Below are positions 47,378 to 61,108 of a stretch of 64,000 nucleotides of DNA, piece after piece (within the stretch, counting starts at the first letter, position 1; each line of letters begins with the position of its first letter). Under the pieces are notes generated by a model that was not told where the DNA came from, ran no database searches, and saw only the letters and a list, made by a program, of their open reading frames with translations. The DNA is taken from positions 124,001 through 188,000 of the forward strand of contig RCTD01000010.1 of NCBI GenBank assembly GCA_014898415.1, given 5' to 3'. Position numbers and translations under genes: made by a program. The DNA is from Stromatinia cepivora. Taxonomy: Eukaryota > Ascomycota > Leotiomycetes > Helotiales > Sclerotiniaceae.

Positions 47378-49540
47378 ATGGTATCAAACCTCATCAACAG
47401 GCTCGGAGCCTTAATGTTCTTACTCAGCTCTGTCATCGCCTCCCCGCTATCCAAGGCTGGGAACTTGAAGGCTCGAGCAGATACTTTTGCTATTACAGGT
47501 GTTCAAGATGGTGGCATACAGCCACGTCTTGAGATTCGATCACTCGCAGCTAATCCAACTCAATGGAACTTGTTTTTACTGGCCATGATAGCATATCAAA
47601 AAACCGAGCAGAGTGACTTGTTGTCTTACTACCAGATTGCAGGTATGTTCTGATGTCATTGATTGCTTCGAGGATGCTCCAATTTCATCTACTAATGAAC
47701 ATCAGGTATCCACGGTTTTCCATTGATTCCATGGGACGGAGTTCAATCCACAGCATCAGGAAATACTGGATACTGTACTCATGGATCCAATCTTTTTGGT
47801 CCTTGGCATAGGCCCTATCTTGCAGTACACGAGCAACAAGTCCATGCCTGGGGGGTTAAGATTGCTCAAGAGTTCACCGGTAGTGACTCAGAAGCCTATT
47901 TACAGGCATCTTTGACTCTCAGAATCCCATATTGGGACTGGGCAGCGAATCCTGCGAACAATGGGCCAATTCTCCCAGAAGTCTTGAGCAACCCAACTAC
48001 TTCTATCACGTATCCTAACGGTAGTACGGCAACTATTCCCAATCCGTTATATTCTTATCATTTCCATCCCTTGGTTCCAAGTGATTTTCGAGTGAGTACA
48101 AAATTTCCTGGGATTATCATATTTTGCTAACTTTCAACAGAATGGCTACCCGTTTTCCGTATGGAACACCACACTTCGTTGGCCAACAACAGGCACTCCT
48201 ACTGCTACAAGTCAAAATGATCAAGCAGAATCGCAGTTGGAAGCCAACTTACGGAATTTCAGAACTCAGATTATGACTTTGTTCGCAAATTGGCAAGTAT
48301 GTGTCTACAAAAGCTTTGATTTGGAAAAATATCAGCGTATCCATCTTTAAACGGCGGTTGCTAATATTCCTCTTTAGCCCTATAACCATTTCAGCAATAA
48401 AGGATCGGGAAGTTCTGGTTTTGGCAACATTGGTAAATACAAATGGATGATTTAAACTCGCATGGAACGATGAACTAATTTGTCGGTAGAATCTATTCAC
48501 GATACCGTGCATACATTAACAGGAGGCCTCATCTATTCTGGTCACATGTTAGTATTATCCGCATATAAGTTCATTCTCATAGTCCTATCCCGATTATCCC
48601 TGTCTTCAAGGCGCAAAAAGGACTTTCATAGTAATACTAATATGAAAATCATGCAGGTCCGTCGTTCCAGTAGCTGCTTACGACCCAATCTTCTGGTTCC
48701 ACCACGCAAACGTCGATAGACTTCTCGCCCTTTGGCAAGCTGTCTACCCAGATACTTATGTCCAACCAGCACAACAAGGAGCAGCCACATGGACTATTCA
48801 ACGAGGTTCTTATCAAGACCAAAACTCTCGTAAGTCTCTTTTCGCAATTTCTCAGCGAGATATTTGCATACTAACACAACAAAGCTTTAACTCCATTCCA
48901 CCAAGACACAAACGGCAAATTCTTCTCTTCAGCCGACGTTCGCAATGTCGAAGCTCTAGGATATTCCTACCCTGAAATCATCAATCATCCCGACAACGCC
49001 ACTCTCCAACAAAACATCGTCGCCTTGTACGCCGGCTCTCCAGCTTTCAAAAAGCGTCAAGCAGCCACTACCTCACTTCCCCGCGACTATATCGTCAAGA
49101 TCGATTTACCATGGACCGCCTTCAACGGCACCTACAGCGTCGGGGTATTCCTCGGAAAAAGCCAAGCCTCCCCCCCATCCTGGGCCACAGAACCCTCTTT
49201 CGTCGGTATGCACGCTACACTCGGAACACAAAGTATGACACCCAATGATGTAGTTGCTTCGAGTAACGTGCATCTAACCGATGCCCTTCTCAAGAAACAT
49301 GACGAGGGTGCTCTCGCGGATTTGAATGAAGATACGATTGTTGATTACATGACTGCGAATCTAGAGTGGAAGGCTCAGAAGGGAGGGGAAGAAATAGATA
49401 TTAGTACGTTGCAAGGTGCGGTTGTGAAAGTGGAATCGGTTGAGGTTGCGGCTCCGGCGGCTTTAGGTACTTTTGCGAATTTTAAGTGGGTGGGTGAGTT
49501 TAAGACGTACCCGGGGATTTTTGATAATTCTCGAAATTGA
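47378..49540 (+). CDS. Secreted tyrosinase (type 3 copper oxidase)
   Basis: Seven exons: 47378-47642, 47706-48091, 48141-48296, 48378-48432, 48490-48547, 48657-48829, 48885-49540, all in phase, 582 residues. A signal peptide (LGALMFLLSSVIASP) precedes the catalytic domain. Copper A ligands are in GIHGFPLIPW, YCTHGSNLFGPWHRPYL; copper B ligands are in ESIHDTVHTL, SGHMS and FWFHHANVDRLLALW. DPIFWFHHANVDR is the best family signature. The C-terminal part (after about residue 370) is a beta-rich domain (DLPWTAFNGTYSVGVFLG) found in long fungal tyrosinases, where it can cover the active site until cleaved; a KKR site lies before it. The enzyme oxidises mono- and diphenols to quinones, for melanin or attack on plant phenolics. 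It appears intact. Confidence 0.95.
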
Positions 49541-51915
49541 TGAAGTTGGGTGGTAAAATTATTGCTAGGGACTTTACTTTTCGGCGATTTTCTTCTATAT
49601 TTTGTATTATATAATTAATGGCTGGCGGGTTTGCGTTTGATATTTATTGGTATATCGTATACATATCATGCAAACTGAGGGAAAAGTTTTCAATATATTT
49701 AATGAGATCGAATTGAGCAAAACTCATAGTTCTATCTTTTTTTATAAGACCTATTAAGGTCTAGAGTGCCTAGAAACTTTCTTCTTGCCAGTAATATTGA
49801 AGGAAATTATGAATTTGTCAAGTAGCTGCTGGAGTGAGCAGCCTGGTGATCTGGTGACCTGGATGCTCGCAAAGCATTATGATCACGTTTTTGCTGTGGG
49901 GGATTATTTTAGATGGTTATATTATATGAATATTAATATTTCATTGATTTTAAATAATCAAACGGAATTCTTTGGCAAAGCGAAATATAATTTAGATATA
50001 GTTGACTCTTCACTATAGGGTTTGACAGCTTCCGTTCTATATCCTTTCCACACGGGGGGATGGGGTAGTTACTCTGGAATTGAAGGTAAGGATTCGATGC
50101 AATGGATTAAGAAAAGTACAAGAAGAGAATGAAAATAGAATGAAGGTCAGAATCCTAAAGCATCTGATTGATATAGGATAAAGTGGAACTTCTAGATTAT
50201 ATCTACGCAAATACATACAATACAACCACCCCCATCTTTCCAACATCTAATAGCAACATTCAATCACTCGAAATCATATCTTCTTTCTGATAAATAGATA
50301 TCATTTATATATAGTATTGCAGGTAGTATATGCTAGTACTACGGTGGCTGATAGCAAGACCATACCACGTGCGGCAAGATGCACGGAATTCAACATCACT
50401 TACAGTCCTAGGTATTGTCAGAAAGGGGTAATACTGATGATATTATGAAATACTGGTAATTAGAAAATATTCAAGCCCGCCCCAGCCAATTACGATCTAT
50501 TCCAATGCCAAACAGAGTTGAAAACCCTTCAAAATATCCCTAGTAATATTCAATACAACAGAAATATTGAATATTCCCAGTGATATAAAATCGTTTAATA
50601 ATTATTTGAATTTCTTTAAAAAGTCTGGTGCGTATCACTAAAGTATGGGTATTTCAAAAACCGAAAATACTAATTACAACACTACTTATACATCTAGGAG
50701 CTAAAGTATTTGGGAGATTAACTTGTAAAATCTAGCAAAATTGGTATTCACTATATCCGATGAATATAGCGAGGAGGACATGGGCGTTGAATTTGACAAG
50801 CTTTATTCAGCGTATTTCCAACGACTTCGAAATTCAATCCTGTTTCAATATTACTACATAACTTGAAACTCCAGATTACTAGATCTTCTATATTATGAAT
50901 ACTAAAGAGTGATATAGATTACATAACTCTGCAGTATAAAACTCAAGCCAAAGTAGATGTTAATTCGAGTTATGAGATACTAGTCAAAATATATAAAAGT
51001 CTAAATCTTAGATTCAATCCCCTCCGCCCCTTATGTGCAATTAGTCAATATCTAATCTTGATGATTCTCATATTTAGCTAGTTTCGAATCAGTTAGATAG
51101 TTAGATTCGGAAGCTGAGAAGATAATTTCTATGATATCGAAACTTCTCAGCATTCTGTATCAGGGCCAGTCTCCCAGAGACTGTCGAAGATACTTTCCTG
51201 GCACTTGTTATAAGCGAAGGTAAGAGGAGGGAAACTTGAAGGTAATTACACCAGTAGTCACCAACTCAACTTATGTACAAGTACATCAAAGAATGCTATA
51301 TCGTGGTCGAGTCAGTAAGTGTGGAAAAAGAAACAAGTTTGTTCGCAGTGGAAAATGAATCTTCAAAATGATCTCATCTTCCAGGATAAATTGGAGAATA
51401 TTCTTCATTGCGAGCCTGAGGAAGTTGGATATCATGTTACAACTTTTCTGTTATATTGAGATACGTGTTCTCAACAGCGAAAACTTAGAGCTCCAACATG
51501 GTCCTCCGCATCAGTGAAAACTAGTCAGGCAAAGTTTTGGAGGCTAGATGAGTTTGACCTAATCTCCACTAGCGGTGTAGCCGGTTATGAATACTTCTTT
51601 TATATTATCCAGGCCGGCGTAGTTCAAAGCCTACAACTCGTGACCTACCACAAGGCTTTGCATTGATATTGTCTATGCCAGGAGGGGCGTCTTGGGATCA
51701 GCTTGCTGTCCATGCCTATGAGGTTTGGGGCACAAGATATGATATTATAAAGAGTTATGCTTAGCTTAGTCCTGTGGAATGCATTCATTTATAGCATGCT
51801 ACTTACTATTGGTCCTGTGTAACCTTTCATCTTTCCTGCTCAATCAAACCAGTTCCCTTTTTAATCGCTCCCCTCCAAAACTGCCAAAAAAAAAAAAACA
51901 GCGAGAACAATTGAC
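49541..51915. other. AT-rich intergenic stretch
   Basis: About 2.4 kb between tyrosinase and the tRNA gene. The part 50400-51100 is clearly AT-rich with many stops in all frames and may be an old decayed insert, but I see no terminal repeats. Nothing else can be called. Confidence 0.45.
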
Positions 51916-51919
51916 AAAA
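51886..51919 (-). terminator. Pol III terminator of tRNA-Pro
   Basis: Read on the minus strand, TTTT follows one base after the tRNA 3' end (51919-51916), and a run of 13 T lies further on (51898-51886). Both fit RNA polymerase III termination. Confidence 0.8.
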
Positions 51920-51920
51920 G

Positions 51921-52022
51921 GGGCGTTGCCCGGGATTGAACCGGGGACCTCTTACATGGAGAATCAATCGATGACGACTAATTTATCCCTAAGCAAGAAT
52001 TATACCACTAAACCACAACACC
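51921..52022 (-). tRNA. tRNA-Pro(AGG) with an intron of about 30 nt
   Basis: On the minus strand the 5' GGTGTTG pairs with 3' CAACGCC as acceptor stem (one G-U), the T arm is CCCGG TTCAATC CCGGG, the D arm contains GTTTAGTGGTATAAT, and the anticodon stem CTTGC/GTAAG carries the loop TTAGGG-intron-T with anticodon AGG. The interruption is directly after position 37, the standard place for nuclear tRNA introns. The 5' half (GTGGTTTAGTGGTATAATTC) also matches the usual tRNA-Pro wording. A covariance-model run would settle the exact intron ends. Confidence 0.93.
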
Positions 52023-52644
52023 AGACTATTTGTTTGTTGTAGCCCGGAGAAATAGAGTGGAATATAATGGGGTTGTGTTGTATCTTTCTTTGACTCCATT
52101 CTTGGTGTCAAATTTTTCCTTATGGTGGGGTGGAGGCTTGTGGAGGCTTGTGGAGGCTTGTGCATATGCCAAAGCTCTTTTCAGGTGGGGTAGGCATAAG
52201 CTTGTGCATGTTCTGGCTTGTCTTCGGGTAAATAAGTGGTTGTTCCTCATCTCATGCTTTCTCAATCTGTAATTTGTAACTTACAACTTACCACATCAAA
52301 CATCATATCTTGATCCATACAATTACCACTATATTCAACTCAACAAACTATGCTGGATATATTATGATTGGAGCAAGGATATAGCATTCGACATGCTTCA
52401 CAATTGGACTGTAGATCATTTGCAAATGTCCCCGCCAGTGCGGAGTATGCATTTAGCCTATTCATTCGTCCCACTCTGCCTCCAAAGTTGGGGTGATTTA
52501 TTCATCACGAAATGGGCAAATTCACGGAGTTGCGTCTAAATGGTCAAAACCTTGTGTTCCTATAAATATAGGGATGCGGTCGTACTACCTTATAGAAGCA
52601 CTTCATGGCTCCTATGGTTGTGAGGCGGTTCGTTGTACTTCACC
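52023..52644. other. Intergenic stretch tRNA-Pro / beta-galactosidase
   Basis: Non-coding. It contains a threefold direct repeat of TGGAGGCTTG at about 52131-52160. The last 200 bases are the likely GH35 promoter. Confidence 0.5.
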
Positions 52645-55600
52645 ATGGCGATCCATTTCAATTTTATTCTCATTGTTACATGGTTGGTGCAGGGATTTTT
52701 CGCTCTGAAGGTTGGCAATATTCAGAATGCACGCATTCACGCGTACAAAAGAGACGTTCTACAAGACGTGGTCAGTCATTTGCAGTGGAGACTTCTAAAA
52801 GAAGAATTTTAATCCGTGATATTTCCACAGGTGTCGTGGGATGAACATTCCATTCTTGTTCGTGGTGAACGTATTATGATCTATTCTGGTGAAGTCCATC
52901 CATTCCGTCTTCCGTCTCCAGGATTATGGCTCGACGTCTTCCAAAAAATCAAGGCAATGGGCTTCAGTGGTGTATCTTTCTACACGTACTGGGGACTACT
53001 TGAAGGAAACCCTGGAGAATTGATTACCAATGGTGTATTCAGTCTCGATGAATTTTTCAATGCTGCAATGGAAGCTGGAATCTACTTAATCGCTCGTCCT
53101 GGTCCATATATCAATGCCGAAACAGCAGCTGGAGGAATACCCGGCTGGGTGCTTAAGATCAAAGGAGTCATCAGATCCACGGATCAGGATTATCTTGATT
53201 CGACTCAGAACTATGCTTCTACGATTGGCAAAATCATAGCCAGAGCACAAATCACAAATGGCGGTCCTGTGATTATGGTCCAACCTGAAAATGAATACGC
53301 ATCATGGCCAGGTGTTACTAATTTTCCGAGTCAAATGAACAAAGACTACATGGCATTCGTAGAGCAACAGCTTCTTGATGCAGGAATCGTTGTACCGTTT
53401 ATAGTCAATGATAATTTGAATATAGGTAATTTTGCACCGGGCAGTGGGCTTGCAGAGGTGGATCTTTATGGAATTGATGCTTATCCTATGCGTTATGACT
53501 GTGGTCATCCATATATTTGGCCGACTTATAGATTTCCCAAGACTTGGGAGATGAGTCATGCAAATTATAGTCCATCAACACCTTTTGCAATTGCCGAATT
53601 CCAAGGTGGAGGTGGAGACGGGTGGTAAGTTCCCAAAAGAAAATTGATGCACTCACTGCTGATTTTACATACAGGGGTGGTGTTGGAGAAGATCGATGCG
53701 CAATCCTTACCAACAATGATGCGATTAAGGTCCAGTTCAAAAATACTTACAGCTTTGCGGTGGCAATATTCAATGTCTACATGGTAGGATTCATAGTTTG
53801 TTCTCAACACCTGTGCCTTGATTACTAACGTTGTGAAAGATATATGGCGGTACTAACTGGGGTAACCTTGGCTATCATGGAGGATACACATCCTACGATT
53901 ATGGAGCATCAATTACCGAAGACCGTCAAGTTTGGCGTGAGAAGTATAGTGAAATGAAACTCGAAGCCAACTTCTTAAAAGCATCTGCAGCCTACTTAAC
54001 AACTACACCCGGGCATGGTGCGAACGAAACTTATGGAGTTCCAGCTGAAATTGCTGTAACTCCATTATCTGGTGCTATTAATGAAACACATGGCATAAGA
54101 ACCAACTTTTACGTGGTCCGGCATGCGGATTTCACTTCCTTTGCAAGAACATTGTATAAGCTCACTGTCACTACATCTCGTGGCAACATTACGATACCTC
54201 AACTTGGTGGATCATTAGTAATGAATGGTCGAGATTCGAAGATACATGTTACAGACTATGATATCGGAGGACTCCAAATGATCTATTCATCGGCGGAGAT
54301 TTTCAGTTGGGCTAAGAGTAGTAATTCAGGACGAGTTTTGGTTCTTTATGGCGGAAATGGGGAGAACAACGAAGCTGCTTTTCCAGCTTCATTTGGTGTT
54401 CCTGAAGTTATTGAAGGACATGGAGTTGATATTCGAAGACTCGGTGGATCATGGGTACTTCAATGGACGGTGGAGCCAGGAAGACGAGTTGTCCAAATCG
54501 GAAAACTAAGGATTTACCTCCTGTGGCGGAATGAAGCATACAATTACTGGTCTTTAGAAATAGAAGCACCCCAACCAGTTGGCAACCATACATCTCCATC
54601 GAAATCATCTGTTATCATCAATGGTGGTTATCTCTTACGAACAGCCAGTATTGAAGGCAAACAACTTAAACTCACTGGTGATATCAACGCCACGACTAAC
54701 TTCGAAGTCATTTCAGCACCTACCGAAGTAACTTCACTTTTCTTTAATGGCAAACAACTACACACAAATTCAAGGAATGGAAATCTCTATGGCCAAGTAT
54801 CATTCAGTCCCCCATCAATAACTCTCCCAAATTTTAAAACTCAATCATGGCACTACATCGATTCCCTCCCCGAACTCCAATCTGCCTACGATGATTCCCA
54901 ATGGATATCATTAGATCATACAACTACAAACAATACTCTCAATCTCATAACTCCCACTTCAATGTATGCCAGCGACTACGGTTACCACACAGGTTCCCTC
55001 ATCTACCGCGGCCACTTCCTCTCCACCGGCAACGAAACCACATTTTTCATCAACACGACCGGCGGCGCCGGCTTCGCTCATTCAATTTGGCTCAATGCCA
55101 CATTCCTAGGATCCTGGATCGGTAGTGGTGGAAACCAAACTTATGCTCAAACCTTTACACTTCCGTCTTCCCTCCAAGCTGGCAATGCCTCTGTGTTCAC
55201 GATACTAATAGACCACATGGGTCAAGACGAAGAAGCCCCCGGAACCGACGCTATAAAATTTCCCCGAGGTATCCTCGATTACTCGCTCTCTTCACATCCC
55301 CAAAGCGACATAACCTGGAAGATGACAGGAAACTTGGGCGGTGAACAATATAGTGATAAAACACGGGGACCACGAAATGAAGGGGCGATGTTTGCAGAGA
55401 GACAGGGATATCATTTACCTGACCCGCCGAGTGAAGAGTGGGAAGTGAAAAATCCGGTTGAGGATGGAGTGGAAAGTGCGGGAGTGGGGGTTTTCACTAC
55501 GACGTTTGACTTGCATTTACCGGAGGGATGGGATGTCCCTATGGGGTTTGTGTTTAATGGGACGTCGGGTGAAGAAGGAAATGGAGGTAATTATAGAGTA

Positions 55601-55955
55601 CAGCTTTTTGTTAATGGGTGGCAGTTTGGAAAATATGGTAGGTGTTCTCCTCTTCCCTATTTCCGTCTCCAATTTCTTCCCCTGTCCATTCCCCTTCTCT
55701 CTGTTAGCTACGAAACTAACACATCGCCTCTCCATAGTAAACAACTTAGGTCCCCAAACCAACTTTCCCATCCCCGAAGGTATCCTCAATCATCACGGAA
55801 TAAACACCGTGGCCTTGACTCTTTGGTCTCTTGATAGTGAAGGGGCGAAAATTGGTGGGTTTGAGTTAGTTCCCAATGCGACGATTTGGAGTGGGTATCG
55901 TAGGCCGGCTTTGGTGGATGGAGAGACTTGGAGTGAGAGGGTGGGTGCGTATTGA
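52645..55955 (+). CDS. Secreted GH35 beta-galactosidase
   Basis: Five exons: 52645-52770, 52831-53624, 53675-53783, 53840-55637, 55738-55955, in phase, 1014 residues, the usual length of Aspergillus LacA-type enzymes. The start at 52645 gives a signal peptide ([17 protein letters not shown]). The GH35 barrel starts with [19 protein letters not shown] and has [14 protein letters not shown]. The acid/base Glu is in [10 protein letters not shown] and the nucleophile Glu in [23 protein letters not shown] follows. Beta-sandwich domains make up the rest, with many N-glycosylation sites (NET, NTT, NAT, NGT). It releases terminal beta-galactose from lactose-like oligosaccharides and from plant pectic galactan or xyloglucan side chains outside the cell. 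No lesion is seen. The short first exon rests on the splice phase and the signal peptide. Confidence 0.94.
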
Positions 55956-58900
55956 GGGAAGGGAAGAAGGGAGGGAAGAAAGAGGAGTATGAGGGGAGGG
56001 ATAGAGAAGGTGTGGGAATGGTTGGGGGTGTTGAGTGTGCAGCTTTTCTTGTCAATCTTGTGAGGAGTATAAATACTAGAAATGTAAATCTTACTTCATT
56101 TTTCCAACTTCACATGTGCATATTTTCTCACAAATTATATATTTACTTTGTTTTTTCATGATATTAACTTCTCTCGAACATTGCACCATTATTGTATGGA
56201 TCAATATCGGACCTTCGACCTTGATTATATCCATACTTCTCAAATATTAAGTAGTGATTTCATCCACCACTCCCAGATATCCATATCAACCTACAAAAAA
56301 CCATTCATAACCCAACCGCTCCATCGGCCTTCCATCGAGAGGATGGATTAGCATTATTAAATATCATATCACTATTTTCACATTGTAAGCCTTATGCGTA
56401 TCCATCTGATGAAAAGCATCAGTATTCTCACAGCCGAAAGATCATAGGATATTACACACTATGATTAGAATTACAGAATGTAATCTTAAAAGGATAAATC
56501 GTAACTTTAAAGGTGACGGGGTAAGTAGTTGGATATGTCGATGTGGGAGAAATGATGGTGTCTCGAGAGGAGGGGTTTCGCGGATGCAGTGTTGAGACGG
56601 GGTTTTCGGTAGTTGTGTGAGTTAGTTATGTATGATGGATTTGCTGGAATACGGTATATGAGGAAGAAAAGTAGATAGTAGTGATAGTAAGGAGATATCT
56701 GACGGTGCTCATGTTATTGTTGGATGTGGAAGGTCGGCCCTGTTACCATTTGAGAGTTTTACGCACGGAGATTTGGATCTTAATTAAGGCATATTATGAA
56801 TTTCACCAATTTCATAGTTCTTGATGTTCTTAACAATTAAATAAATTCTTAAAGTTTCATTTTCTCAACTAATCTCGTCAGATTAATCCTCCCTTGCCCC
56901 TCCAAACGCAAGGTATTCCATCCCTCCTCTCGCCCCCTGGCCATACGCGAATGATCCAGGGGTGCACAGCTTGGCAAGTCAAAGAAACGCATGGGATATT
57001 GAATAATTCCCGACGAAGATTCCAATGACAAAGTAAAATGTCCTTCCTTGAGCTCTCTGGACCCAAGATCCCCGATGACGTTCGTACTGCTGACTTAACA
57101 CGACCCAAAAAATAAATGGGATGAAAGCCCCCTGCAAACCCAGCCAAGCCACAGTAAGCTCCGTATGTTATGATATGCCGTTCGTTATATTTCGAAAGCA
57201 TGCGACACGGCAACAGCAATGAGACACTGGAAGGTTAACCTCCGGGATTTTCATCGAGAAAGTTTCCCAATACCAAAACATTGGTTCCCTGGAAACGCCC
57301 CATTTTATTCATTTACCATTCCGCCGGCATCAGTCTATACATGTGTACCACTTGGACTCGTATCGCCATGCAAAGCAGGGAAGAATTTGAAGGATGATGG
57401 AGGACGAGCGGGTGGCTTCGTCACACAACACTCTTTTGTCCAACAGACACTTGTGCCAAAATGAAATGAAGTCGCGAATAAAAGTGGGATTATAGAATGG
57501 AAGGGTAGGCCGTTATGCAAGAATAACATAACATTGAAGCAGATGCAAAGATTTCCAGGGCTACGGAACTGGGTCGCGGGTTCGTGCTGTTGTATTACTG
57601 AAGTAGAGAAGCTATCTGGTGCACAGAATATGCAGGTTGCCGTGTCCACTTGGCCAGTCGGAAGAGGTTCAAAATGGTAACGGGAAGTGTCTCCGTCTTT
57701 TCTTGCCAAGTTGAAAAACCCTTCAAAAATTATTAAAATCAAAATCAAAATCAGAATTCACCTCGGATCCCGACAGTGAGAATACTTTTCCATACGGGAA
57801 CGCAGATTTTGATACCCGTGCTTGATTGTGATATTGGCGCTGCGGATGACAATGATTGAAGATCTCACTGTATTATGATAGAGGTCATCCATCACAACTA
57901 GCGGTTGGTGCGCTGAAGAATTATAATTTGTCTGGGGAAAGAACAAACACCGTGTGACCGATTGGAATATGTATCAGCCCACAGAATCCTAACAGCGTTC
58001 TCAGGAAATGGGCGTCTGCGAGTGCTTTCGTCATGTGAGACTGATTGCACATCCATATATATGAAAATTATTCGGGATAACAAGGATAGTAAGCAATCTT
58101 CAAGCCTCGAATACATTCTCGAAATACCTTGAGGGTAGTTTGATCGTGATCGCCGGTCAAGAAGGCCGCCTTAAGCAATTCCCAGTAAGATGTAAATCAT
58201 TAACAGCTTGTGGCTTGTGTACTAAGCATAGATTGCAGCATACTTAGAATTTCCTGAGGCTCTTTCACCCACCTGGATCTGATGGGATTTCTGACCTGTC
58301 ATTTTTGAATCTAGTATATACCTTGCTTGCATCAACAGGAACAGGAACAGGAACAGGTACGATCTCTTTTCGTTTCTCTAACGAACGGAAAATTTATATT
58401 TGGAAACCCAACCTTGAAATGTATAAATAAATGTGTATCGTAGGCAACAGGATAAATGAAGGATGATATCAGATAAGAACGATGTAAAGGAATAAGACGG
58501 GGATATGCATAGAATACGGGACAGCTACTTTTTGGAAGGAAGAAGGCGAACGGGGATATCTAGATTTCTTGGCTCCGTGCAACGTCGCTAAAGTAAGTAA
58601 GAGCTACCGGCAGGATGAGATTGCTGGCTTTTCGCTCCTCTTCCTTCCTTTCCCTGATATCTACAGAATGTAGGAAGGTATTGTACAGCACATAATACGA
58701 TGGATACTATGCAGGTCAGCGGTTCGAGGCAAAGATCATCATGAAAAGTGTTGACATTGACGGCCTGAGCTTGCTGAATCCTAATGAGTTGTACCATTCC
58801 TCGAGCATGCACATCAAATATCTTTATCCTAGAAAAGTAAATCCTGATCCTGCTCATTGCGTAGTAGCCCTGTTGATCTTGTGTTAACCATAATATTCCA

Positions 58901-59788
58901 GATCGTGTTCTATCATCATCATTAACAGAATCATCGTGAGAATTGATTAATGTGCATGAAGACCCGCGGAAAACTCCATGATTCGGTATCTTCGGCATTT
59001 TCGGTAGGTGTTGTTACATTTTCCCTTCTCAGAATTTGGGGAATGGAGATCAAATCTTGGGAACACAACATCATGCAGGTACGAACATATTGAGCGACAT
59101 GCAGATACTGAGGTAGAACAAATGGGGCCGACCTTACCTAGCAGATAACATATAAACAAATCAAAACATTTTTATGACAACCATCAACAAATATTTTCAA
59201 ATACAGTAATTATCTTATAATTACTTACCAAACAATCAAGCAACAACTAGAAATCACCGTGCCGCTTGTGTTGTATTCCAAGACTCGGGCGGCATCCAAT
59301 TCGCTCTATCAATTATTTATTCCATCCATCAGATCCTTCCCATCCCCTTATACTAATACCAACTCCCGAGATTTTGGTGATAAAATAAAAGTTACGCGCG
59401 GTGATAGTCATTATGATCTTCTGATAGGTTGTATACTTCCATACCTTTGCAGATACATACAAATAGTATGTCCCCATGTACTTATAATGGTAATACAAGA
59501 ACAATACAAACGATATGGAAAGGCGCAGGTAGCATTAGCATTACCGTATGAAATCCCACCTTATTCACGATATTTTGAGTACGAACGACTCTTTGTACCT
59601 GCATGTCCTCCAACACAAGGACCCCAATTATTCCCTCCCCCTTTCTCCCTGCACTTTCCCACTGGCAATAGTAACCCCCCGACCTTCCACGTGGCCGCTC
59701 AGACTCGTTTGTCTTCAAAAAGGCCTCCAAAGCAATTTTTTTTCCAGCTTCATAACTTCCTCGGCTAGTGTTCTGTATCTCGTATAAT
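55956..59788. other. Long gene-poor stretch
   Basis: About 3.8 kb with no supportable gene. Open frames at 56878-57219, 57335-57748 and 58588-58998 (minus) and 59259-59768 (plus) were read; none has a motif, a convincing start or splice context. A short AGGAAC repeat (three to four copies) lies at 58338-58358. Confidence 0.5.
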
Positions 59789-59790
59789 TA

Positions 59791-60168
59791 CAATAGAACC
59801 TGGCTATAAGAGACCGAAAAATTCGATCAATTGAATCCCTTATAAAGAGGAATCCCTTAAAACATCTACAAAATTTATATAATCAATTTTAAATCTTAGC
59901 CTCACTTTAGTTCCAATATTATGAAAATTATTATATAATAAATAAAACTATTATATAATAGATTAATATTCGAGTTTTTTTTTATCAAATTTTATCTCTA
60001 TTTAAATTTTTTTATATAGGACTCAATAAAATCGGTACTATAATTCTTTATAAGAAAAAAATCCTTTATAAATTGAAAAACACTATATAAAATCGATATA
60101 ATTGAAAAATTCTTCCTATATAAAGAGTTATCCCTTATAATGTAGTCCCTTATAGCCAGGTTCTACTG
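59791..60168. mobile_element. 378-bp TIR element (MITE-like), TA target duplication
   Basis: The left end reads CAATAGAACCTGGCTATAAG and the right end, on the other strand, CAGTAGAACCTGGCTATAAG; the next bases also match (AGAGAC versus AGGGAC), giving inverted repeats of about 24 bp with two transitions. Both ends are flanked by TA (59789-59790 and 60169-60170). The inside is very AT-rich and has no coding capacity, with further TATAAAG/CCCTTATA copies just inside each end. TA duplication and size fit a non-autonomous Tc1/mariner or Fot1/pogo element. AT-richness suggests RIP. Confidence 0.88.
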
Positions 60169-61108
60169 TACATGGGATTAAATCACTATTTTTATCGCGT
60201 CGCTTTGGCCCTCCACGCTTAACTTTGGGGAAATTACAAGATTGCGCAAATACGCAGTGAGATGATCAGACGCGCAACAGGATGATGTGGTTCTAAAATG
60301 CTTACTTTTCAATCATTACCACTTGCCATGGCTATCATCTTCAATGGTATTGCAGGAAACATTATTGTAACCCCCAAGCAAGAGTCTAGGTCTAGAGCCC
60401 CCGAAAGATAGGTGGGGGCTAAAGCGTTTAGCACAATTTCCTAACTGCTTGCTGTGAAGCTGGTGATAGTTGTGTGCTTGCTTGCGTTGGTGATCCCTGG
60501 TCCCTTGGATTAGAATATGTCTTAGAAAAAGTTGCGGAAGACGGCAATTATCCTTTCTTCCTTTCCCCAGTTCAAAATATCCCTGGACCACGAGGTTTAG
60601 TCGGCGAACATGCTGGTACACTCAATCATTTCTTAAGCAAAGATGTTCAAGGCTCAGGGTTTACATGTTTTTTGGCCCAGTTAGGCATCCAAAAAAGCAA
60701 TGTGAAATGAATCCTTGCATAGAATGAACCTGCGAACCCATAGACAGCTGGGCACATCTCCATCGCTCCGTTATGAGCCGTCTTGAAGAGTCCACAGGAC
60801 CACCATAAAATCTACAGCCATACCGAAAGTCCCTTCCTTTTCGCAATCCATAATCCCCATTGCCCATTTGAATGGCTCAATTAGCAATCTATCTTGCAGG
60901 GTGAACAGGGAAAATGGGAATTTATCATGATTGATTTTCGACGAGGAATATGCGGGAGCCAAGGATCAAGCCATCATCAGAGACATAACCCTTGGTGAGT
61001 TGGAAGTTGGAATCTAGATTCAAGAAATATTCTTGCCCGGCCCCAATGCCCAACTTCAGACAAGAATGGAAATATTTGTAATAAAAGTTATAAAAGTTAT
61101 AATTATAG
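60169..61108. other. Stretch with unrecognised coding-like fragments
   Basis: Between the two transposon relics. On the minus strand two adjacent short frames (61116-60925 and 60962-60771) have protein-like composition, for example LGIGAGQEYFLNLDSNFQL and WAMGIMDCEKEGTFGMAVDF. They could be pieces of one decayed gene, but I do not recognise the family and no clean model could be made. Confidence 0.3.

Noticed and set aside
57335..57748. 137-codon minus-strand frame
   Set aside because: No motif; surrounding frames equally open; no promoter or leader signal.
58588..58998. 136-codon minus-strand frame with one hydrophobic stretch
   Set aside because: Composition fits chance; no signal peptide and no recognised domain. 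The best of the orphan frames, but not supported.
59259..59768. 169-codon plus-strand frame next to the TIR element
   Set aside because: No ATG at its start, Pro/Phe-rich low-information sequence; probably non-coding.
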